The position numbers were made by a program, and so were the translations under genes. The notes beneath the pieces are model-generated. The model saw nothing but the letters and a program-made list of their open reading frames with translations. It did no database searches and was not told the DNA's origin. A DNA stretch of 11,886 bases from Candidatus Hydrogenedentota bacterium (GTDB lineage: Bacteria > Hydrogenedentota > Hydrogenedentia > Hydrogenedentales > CAITNO01). The stretch covers positions 1-11,886 of the forward strand of contig JAKLHG010000067.1 of assembly GCA_022710255.1 (NCBI GenBank), read 5' to 3'. This document shows positions 7,033 to 11,886 of this stretch, piece by piece; positions within the stretch are counted from its first letter, which is position 1; each line of letters opens with the position of its first letter.

Positions 7033-8232
7033 TTACTTCGCCGGGTCTTCTATTCTTCCCGCAAACAATATGCTTCCCGTTTTATTTTCCCGGATTAGGA
7101 ATACAAAGGGATGGTCGGCGCGGAAGGCCAGAGGTTGGTGGAAGGCCTTGTCCATGATGACTGCGGTGGCCGCGGCCGCTTCCGTGCCTTCCTCGTTCAC
7201 GTCCACAAAGGCCTTGTGCACCACCTTGCTGATAAACAGGTCCTTTTGTCCCGTCATTCCGGAAAAATCCGCATCTGTAAAGGCGTGGGACATGCCCATT
7301 TCGGCAAGGATCGAGGACAATTCAAACTCGCTGGTAGTCTTGAACCTGGGCAGGCTGACGGACACCTCTGAAGGAATTGTATTGGAGAGTTCGTCCAGCC
7401 ATGCCGTGACGGATTCGAGGTTCAGGCGTTCCTCGAATGCCTTCAGGCCGTCTTTCTGTTCGGGCAGGAAAACCACCATGGACAGGTCATTCCCCGCGTA
7501 GGGCAGTTCTATCGCGCTGAAACCGTCGAAGCGCCGGAATTTCACGGTGATGCTCTCATTCATCATTGGAACCTGGATACTCTTTTCAGAGGTGACAAAA
7601 AAGTCCGCATCCCGGGTTCTTTCCTTCTTGAACTGGTTAAGCCAGTCGCCCTTGAAATAAATGGCGTTACACAGGACCAACACCGTGGAAGGTTCAAGCA
7701 TGCCCTGTTTAATAAGGTCTTTGATTTTTTCTTTGGTTTGTTCTTCCACCCAGGTATTGATTTCCACACGCGCGGCCTCGGTATTCCCGACAAAATCCAC
7801 GAAGCGCACCCCTGCGCCGTAGCGGGATTTCGTCAGGTCAAGAAAGGTGTCGAGAAACGAATAGTTATTTTGTGCCCACAGGGAATTCGCGATACTGAGT
7901 TGCACATTTCCCTTGTCCTGGACGGCATTCAACTGGGTTTGCAAGTGTGAAAAAGCGCCGTGCACGGCATCCTGTTCCCCGGACAGGTGCAGTACCGCCG
8001 CCATCTCCGCTTCCGTTTCGCCGCGCGCGCCGCCATAGGTCATGGCCAGGGCGGTGGAAATGCTGTAGGGCGAAAAGAACAGGTTGCCTTCCCGGCCGCG
8101 GAGTTGCTGGTACAAGTCAAAGCAGAAGGCGCTGTTGCCGCGCACCTGGGGTTGCAGGTCATTGGAGGTTGGGGGCGAAGATATGCAGGCCGCTGCGACA
8201 AGTGTGGCCAATGGAAAATATAAGAGGGTCAT
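7033..8232 (-). CDS. Serpin, probable surface or periplasmic lipoprotein, inhibitory type
   Basis: 399 residues from the ATG at 8232, which has AAGGAG exactly 7 nt upstream (8240-8245). An upstream in-frame codon at 8394 was rejected because a promoter and an inverted repeat lie in between. Residues 1-15 are a hydrophobic signal ending LVAAA before Cys16, an acceptable lipobox, although no Lys/Arg precedes the core. The full serpin fold is visible: NLFFSPYSISTALAM (50-64), ANSLWAQ (115-121), INTWVEEQTKEKIKDLI (158-174), CNAIYFKGDW (188-197), VVHKAFVDVNEEGTEAAAA (337-355) and the signature FRADHPFVFLI (370-380). The hinge (Glu347, Glu348, Gly349, Thr350, Glu351, then four Ala) is the small-residue type needed for loop insertion, so it should be an active suicide inhibitor. 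Counting from Gly349 as P15 puts Ala363 at P1, with Lys362 at P2 and Phe364 at P1'. This suggests elastase-like targets, or trypsin-like ones if the register shifts by one. Confidence 0.95.
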   Translation of the reverse strand: MTLLYFPLATLVAAACISSPPTSNDLQPQVRGNSAFCFDLYQQLRGREGNLFFSPYSISTALAMTYGGARGETEAEMAAVLHLSGEQDAVHGAFSHLQTQLNAVQDKGNVQLSIANSLWAQNNYSFLDTFLDLTKSRYGAGVRFVDFVGNTEAARVEINTWVEEQTKEKIKDLIKQGMLEPSTVLVLCNAIYFKGDWLNQFKKERTRDADFFVTSEKSIQVPMMNESITVKFRRFDGFSAIELPYAGNDLSMVVFLPEQKDGLKAFEERLNLESVTAWLDELSNTIPSEVSVSLPRFKTTSEFELSSILAEMGMSHAFTDADFSGMTGQKDLFISKVVHKAFVDVNEEGTEAAAATAVIMDKAFHQPLAFRADHPFVFLIRENKTGSILFAGRIEDPAK

Positions 8233-8290
8233 GGTGGAACTCCTTGTGTAGTATAGGTTTCCGAAATAAAACCACGGGGGTAAGGTGCTT

Positions 8291-8318
8291 ATTATAGCAC
8301 GCGAATGAAGAGATGGAA
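8291..8318 (-). promoter_or_regulatory. Extended -10 promoter for the serpin gene
   Basis: On the minus strand a consensus TATAAT (8291-8296) is preceded by TGC (8297-8299), a perfect extended -10. TTCCAT (8313-8318) lies 16 bp further up as a weak -35. A start near 8284 gives a leader of about 50 nt ending in a strong AAGGAG. This is the best promoter in the window and also supports the start codon at 8232. Confidence 0.6.
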
Positions 8319-8375
8319 CGATATGATTTGCAGGGCTTAGGGGATTAAAAAATGGTTTTAGCCAATTATTAATGC

Positions 8376-8440
8376 AAAGGACATAAGGACTCAAAGGACG
8401 GTAGCATACCAGTCCAAATTGATATGTCCTTTGAGTCCTT
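8376..8440. repeat. Long inverted repeat with alternative pairing partners
   Basis: Two perfect 15-nt arms (8385-8399 and 8426-8440, AAGGACTCAAAGGAC and its complement) flank a 26-nt loop that contains a small GGTA/TACC hairpin (8400-8410). A second 9-nt segment, AAAGGACAT at 8376-8384, is a perfect complement of 8424-8432, so it competes with the 15-nt stem for the same partner. GGAC recurs three times in the left arm at 8-9 nt spacing. It lies 30-95 bp after the stop of the PQQ gene and about 60 bp upstream of the serpin promoter. No T-run follows on the minus strand, so it is not a standard terminator. It may act as a 3'-end stabiliser for the operon or be a dispersed intergenic repeat. 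Confidence 0.7.
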
Positions 8441-8469
8441 TATCTCCCTATCCCGTTGTGCCTTACCCA

Positions 8470-10215
8470 TTAGGTTTCTCCAATACACACCAGCGTATTC
8501 ATCGTGCGTGCGTAGATGCGCTTGTCCAGGAACGCGGGTGTGGCCACGGCGCCCTCGCCCAGCGAAAGTGCGGCCAGTTCCTCATAGGTGTCGCTGTTTT
8601 TGATAATCAGCACCGTGCCTTCCTTGTCCACAGCGTAGATCCGGTCGCCAACGAGTATGGCTGACGCGAAGAAGGCGTTTTCATGTTCATGCACCCAGGC
8701 GACCTCGCCGTTCTCCGGGCGCAGGCAGATAATTTCACCCCGCGAGGTAAGCAGGTAGAAAAAGGTGTCCGTGGCAAGCGGGCTAGAGATGTCCGGCAGG
8801 GAATCATAAAACTGCCAGACGATTTCGGGTTCTCCGCTCGCTTCTTTCGGCGGGCGTATCGCCGAACCATCCGCATAATCATTGGCAGTGAAGAACATGC
8901 CCGCACCGTAGCCGGGGCTCGGCCCGACTTCCCCCGACAGACACTCTACACTCCATAGGGGCGTGCCTGCACGGGGATCATAAACGTCCAGGTTCTTGGT
9001 CGAAACCAGGGCAAGCATCATGCTGTCCGGCGTACCGGCCAGGACAGGCGACGCCCAGGAAATATGTTTTCGCTCCTGTTTCCAGGCTTCAGCCCCGGTA
9101 TCAAGATCAAAGGCATAGAGGGCGCCGTTCTTACGCTGGTCGTACTGCACCAGCAGGAGACGCTCAAAAATGATCAGCGAGGACCCATGTCCGTAATGGT
9201 TGTCCGGGACACCGAGGAACTTTTCCCAGCGCAGGACGCCGTCCTTGTTCAGGCAGGCAAGGTGCCCGGTACCGAACAGCGCGCATACCACATCGCCCTG
9301 GGCTGCGACACTCGGCGCCGCATAGCCGGTGTCTTCATTGACCTTGGGCAGTTCCACGGGCACGCCCGCCGGCGGGCCCACCTGTGTGCGCCACAGCAGT
9401 TCGCCCGTAGCGGCATTAAAACAGAACACCTCCCGCGTTTCCTTGTCCGCGCCACTGAGATACACGCGATCTTCCCAGACCACGGGCGAATTAAATCCCT
9501 GTACCGGCACTTCCGTCTTCCAGAGTATACTTTCACCCGTGGCCACATCCCATTGCACCGGCGCCGTGGTGTAATACGCCTTGCCCAGACCGCCAGGGCC
9601 CCGGAAATTCGGCCATTGCCGCTGGACGGTGTCCCAGTCGGGGGTGACCAAGGCGGCGGGCGCCGTGCCGGTTTCCTGTACGGCTACAGCGGCCTCCTCC
9701 GTCGCAGGGATTGGAATGTCCAGCCGCGTGAATACCGCCGCGACCAGCGCCGCCAGCAGCCACAGTCCTCCCATGAACACCACGAGTTCGCGTGCGCGGC
9801 CCCGTTCCAGCCAGTACCGGGGCGCGGGGCCCACTGCTGCGGGCTCGGGCGGCCGGGCGGTATAATGAAGCGCCAGGCGCAGCGCGGCGAGAAACACCAG
9901 TGCCGCGATTAGCGCAATCAGGCCGCCTGTACGAAGCATTCTCTGGGAGGTGAAAAAGGTGGCGCGGGCCAACAAATCCATGGCACGTATCGTCTCAATG
10001 GTTGCTTCCGCCGATTCCGGAGACGCGGCGAGTTGTTCCCGCATCTGAATCAGTTCCGGCAGGTTAAGCGGGTCCAGGGTGCTGACCTGCCAGTAATTGA
10101 GGATAAGCAGGGTTGAGATGAGGAGGCACAACGGCCCCGACACCACAGCGATTGCCGATGCGGCGCGGACGATGTATGCGTTTGTTTTGAAAGGATTACG
10201 TTTACGCCTGGCCAT
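8470..10215 (-). CDS. Membrane-anchored PQQ-like beta-propeller protein
   Basis: 581 residues. ATG at 10215 has GGAGGA 5 nt upstream, lying inside the end of the preceding 4Fe-4S gene, so translation is probably coupled. Residues 1-10 are strongly basic, then three membrane segments at about 15-41, 95-117 and 143-162. The basic loop 118-142 should be cytoplasmic, which places the C-terminal 400 residues outside the membrane. WPNFRGPGG (201-209) is the usual entry motif of PQQ-like (PQQ_2/3) propellers. Blade repeats ending in 'TG..W' are seen at 263-278, 319-333, 366-381, 409-424, 495-510 and 526-540. Many proteins of this type bind no PQQ and serve as scaffolds or interaction platforms, so dehydrogenase activity is not established. 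Its overlap with a Fe-S membrane protein suggests a partner role in electron transfer. Confidence 0.92.
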   Translation of the reverse strand: MARRKRNPFKTNAYIVRAASAIAVVSGPLCLLISTLLILNYWQVSTLDPLNLPELIQMREQLAASPESAEATIETIRAMDLLARATFFTSQRMLRTGGLIALIAALVFLAALRLALHYTARPPEPAAVGPAPRYWLERGRARELVVFMGGLWLLAALVAAVFTRLDIPIPATEEAAVAVQETGTAPAALVTPDWDTVQRQWPNFRGPGGLGKAYYTTAPVQWDVATGESILWKTEVPVQGFNSPVVWEDRVYLSGADKETREVFCFNAATGELLWRTQVGPPAGVPVELPKVNEDTGYAAPSVAAQGDVVCALFGTGHLACLNKDGVLRWEKFLGVPDNHYGHGSSLIIFERLLLVQYDQRKNGALYAFDLDTGAEAWKQERKHISWASPVLAGTPDSMMLALVSTKNLDVYDPRAGTPLWSVECLSGEVGPSPGYGAGMFFTANDYADGSAIRPPKEASGEPEIVWQFYDSLPDISSPLATDTFFYLLTSRGEIICLRPENGEVAWVHEHENAFFASAILVGDRIYAVDKEGTVLIIKNSDTYEELAALSLGEGAVATPAFLDKRIYARTMNTLVCIGET

Positions 10216-11497
10216 TATTTTCCTCCACGGGGCAGTATTTGAAACACCGGGCGCAGCTCAGGCAGGCGCCCTTGTCAGCGGTGTAGTCGTGTTCATGGCG
10301 CAGCACGGACAGGCGGTACAGCCGCGCGCACAGGGCGAGGCCCAAAAAAGCGCCCAGCGCCGCGCCCGCCGGCTTGAAACGACGGTTGATGGTGTGGGCT
10401 TCCGCGTACAGGGACGGCACGGTCTGATCACCTTCGCGGAAAGCGTCGGTTTCGATGGTGGTACCCGCCACCGTGCCCGCCTCTTCGGCGGCAATCCGTT
10501 CCGCCAGCCGTACGGTGGGATGCAGGCGCGACAACAGGGGATGAACCGTCCAGCCGATTGTCGCCGACACCAGGATGAGCACCGGCGCGGCAGCCAGTAA
10601 CCATGCCAGTCTGCGCATACCGACGCTACGCGGCTCCGGTTCTTGTTCCGGCGCGGGCGGGATGATGGCGTTATACGGACAGGCGTTCTCGCATAAACGG
10701 CACTGGATGCACTCGGCAGGCGTGATGGAGGCGTGCCGGCGCGCGAAGATGGACGCCCAGCGCAGCAGCACCCCGTAGGGGCAGAGATACCGGCAATAAG
10801 GCCGTGCAATGAAAATGCCCGAGGCGAGCAGAATCCCGCCCGCGAGCAACATGTTGAAACTACCGCCTTGCCGGAAGAATCCTACGAAAGGATCATACCG
10901 GCAAATCAGGAACCCGCACCCGGTCCAGATGCCCAGTACCGTGATGCCCAGGTAGGCGTATGCCAGCATGCCCAGCGCCGTGTCCACCGCATGGGGCACC
11001 TGCACCGGGCGGACGGCGCAAAATTCCTGCGCCGCGCCCAGGGGACATACCGACGCGCAGAATACACGGCCAAAATACAGCGCCGTCACCAGGGGAATCA
11101 GAAAAAAGAGCGCCACTGTCAGGGTGAGCACCTCGCCCGTTCCGATGAAGGCATTCAGAACGTTTTGCACCGAACCCACAGAACAGACGCAGCCCTGGCG
11201 GTAAAATCCAAAGTAAACCAGTGAGGCCAGGGATAACACAAGCACCCAGTTGCGCGAACGGCGGCGCAGTACCGCCCAGGTGGTTGCACCCAGGAAGAGT
11301 ATAAGCAAGGACACGTCCAACCAGGGGGGCGTCAGCGCGGCCGGCGGCAGATGTATCGCTTTATGCTGGTACCCGCTGCTGAATTCCGGCCTGGGAAAAC
11401 GAAACTCCGTCTGGGCGGCTAAGGCCGGGATGGAAAAGAAGGCCGCCCACAACACCAGGCACAGAAAAAGAAATGTACGCCGCGTTATGCCTCTCAT
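10202..11497 (-). CDS. NapH/NosR-type polytopic 4Fe-4S membrane protein
   Basis: 431 residues. I chose the ATG at 11497 because it overlaps the previous stop as ATGA and is followed at once by a basic-hydrophobic signal/TM (RGITRRTFLFLCLVL). The frame could extend upstream to 11599 but that lies inside the previous gene. Membrane segments are at about 7-27, 60-79, 84-99, 123-143, 173-193, 215-231, 297-316 and 375-392. Cys motifs in order: GCVCSVG (103, 105), CASVCP (147, 151), CGFLIC (194, 199), CRYLCP (235, 239), a 4Fe-4S ferredoxin set C263/C266/C269/C273-P, and a second set C412/C415/C418/C422-P at the C-terminus. The paired CxxxCP motifs are typical of NapH/NosR/CcoG-like proteins, which pass electrons from quinol or ferredoxin through the membrane. 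The fused FMN-binding domain of NosR is absent. Its end overlaps the propeller gene by 14 bp. Confidence 0.92.
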   Translation of the reverse strand: MRGITRRTFLFLCLVLWAAFFSIPALAAQTEFRFPRPEFSSGYQHKAIHLPPAALTPPWLDVSLLILFLGATTWAVLRRRSRNWVLVLSLASLVYFGFYRQGCVCSVGSVQNVLNAFIGTGEVLTLTVALFFLIPLVTALYFGRVFCASVCPLGAAQEFCAVRPVQVPHAVDTALGMLAYAYLGITVLGIWTGCGFLICRYDPFVGFFRQGGSFNMLLAGGILLASGIFIARPYCRYLCPYGVLLRWASIFARRHASITPAECIQCRLCENACPYNAIIPPAPEQEPEPRSVGMRRLAWLLAAAPVLILVSATIGWTVHPLLSRLHPTVRLAERIAAEEAGTVAGTTIETDAFREGDQTVPSLYAEAHTINRRFKPAGAALGAFLGLALCARLYRLSVLRHEHDYTADKGACLSCARCFKYCPVEENNGQA

Positions 11498-11886
11498 TGG
11501 TCCGGACTTTCTTCGGTGCCGGCTTCCTTGAGGAAATAAGCGCGGCTCAGGGGGATGCGCTGTATCGCCCCGGCGGGGCACTGGCGGGCGATAGCGCATT
11601 CATTACAGTTTTGACACAGGTCGCGCTTGATTTGCAGATACAGGGAACCGTTGCCGAACTGGCGGCATCCCTTTACACATTTGCCGCAGCCGACACAAAG
11701 TGCTTCGTCAATTTCATAAGCGAAATAGGGGTCTTCCACAAAAGAGCGCTTAAGCGCGGCCGTGGGGCATAACTCGTTTTCGGCGCCCGTGTCCAGTTTC
11801 GGCGAACCCGGCTGCAGGAAACCGCTGCATAAATCACAATACCCGCAGATGCGAGTGGCATGCACGCATTTGACCGCCGAGGGATT
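11494..11886 (-). CDS. Polyferredoxin, 5' end beyond window
   Basis: The last 130 codons are visible. The frame is open to the right edge, so the start is off-window; an internal GTG at 11865 is not convincing as a start because Cys-containing sequence continues upstream of it. Numbering from the first visible codon, the Cys sets are C14/C17/C20 with a distant C40-P, C64/C67/C70/C74 (Arg, not Pro, after the last Cys) and C91/C94/C97/C103-P with a five-residue last gap. This predicts at least three 4Fe-4S clusters. No membrane segment is visible. The stop overlaps the ATG of the NapH/NosR-like gene by four bases (ATGA), so the two are translationally coupled. It is probably the soluble electron donor or acceptor for the membrane protein. 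The exact family cannot be named from the fragment. Confidence 0.85.
   Translation of the reverse strand, partial: NPSAVKCVHATRICGYCDLCSGFLQPGSPKLDTGAENELCPTAALKRSFVEDPYFAYEIDEALCVGCGKCVKGCRQFGNGSLYLQIKRDLCQNCNECAIARQCPAGAIQRIPLSRAYFLKEAGTEESPDQ

Noticed and set aside
8233..8394. Upstream extension of the serpin frame to 8394
   Set aside because: The extension contains a near-perfect extended -10 promoter and half of the inverted repeat. The ATG at 8232 has an ideal AAGGAG and opens directly into a signal peptide.
8376..8440. Inverted repeat as a rho-independent terminator
   Set aside because: The stem is long enough, but no run of T follows on the minus strand, so I list it as a repeat.
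9064..9912. 282-codon open frame on the plus strand
   Set aside because: Antisense to the propeller gene, compositionally Arg/His/Gln-rich, with no recognisable motif or ribosome binding site.
11498..11599. Upstream extension of the NapH/NosR-like frame to 11599
   Set aside because: It would overlap the polyferredoxin gene by about 100 bp and add a Pro/Arg-rich stretch before the signal sequence. The ATGA overlap at 11494-11497 is a typical coupled start.
1..11886. CRISPR array, tRNA, rRNA, insertion sequence or phage genes
   Set aside because: I found no regularly spaced direct repeats, cloverleaf-like sequence, transposase motif or paired terminal inverted repeats on either strand.

Overview
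The window is about 11.9 kb of moderately GC-rich bacterial DNA. Every gene I can support lies on the minus strand, so transcription runs from high to low coordinates. The gene content is a secreted GH89 alpha-N-acetylglucosaminidase, a multidomain SGNH esterase, uncharacterised secreted (beta/alpha)-barrel-like proteins, a serpin, a membrane-anchored PQQ-type beta-propeller and polyferredoxins. This suggests an uncultured heterotroph of the Planctomycetota / Verrucomicrobiota / Hydrogenedentota kind. That placement is inference from protein style only; no marker gene is present.

Layout from transcription-upstream (right edge) to downstream (left edge). (1) 11886-8470 is a tightly coupled three-gene unit. 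It holds the 3' part of a soluble polyferredoxin, a NapH/NosR-type membrane 4Fe-4S protein joined to it by an ATGA overlap, and a three-TM PQQ-like beta-propeller protein that overlaps the previous gene by 14 bp. (2) A 237-bp spacer carries a long inverted repeat with two alternative pairings, then a strong extended -10 promoter. (3) 8232-7033 encodes a serpin with an inhibitory-type hinge and a probable lipoprotein signal. (4) 6945-5782 encodes a secreted protein of unknown family that looks like a glycoside hydrolase. (5) 5708-3495 encodes a GH89 alpha-N-acetylglucosaminidase with both catalytic glutamates present. (6) A 484-bp spacer holds a short ORF that looks like the C-terminal remnant of a larger gene, and a promoter/operator-like region. 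(7) 3010-866 encodes a 714-residue secreted SGNH hydrolase with an adhesin-type beta-sandwich, an EF-hand loop, an Ig domain and a C-terminal membrane tail. (8) 823-1 is the 5' part of a gene for another secreted, probably barrel-type, glycosidase-like protein.

Functionally there are two blocks. Genes 4, 5, 7 and 8 form a small secreted set consistent with attack on an N-acetylglucosamine-containing, possibly esterified, glycan. The serpin would protect surface or periplasmic proteins from proteases. The right-hand block looks like an electron-transfer module that passes electrons through Fe-S clusters across or along the membrane, with a propeller protein on the outer face. Three single-gene units share the upstream sequence GTGCTATA, an extended -10 element, so they are probably read by the housekeeping sigma factor as separate transcripts rather than as one operon.
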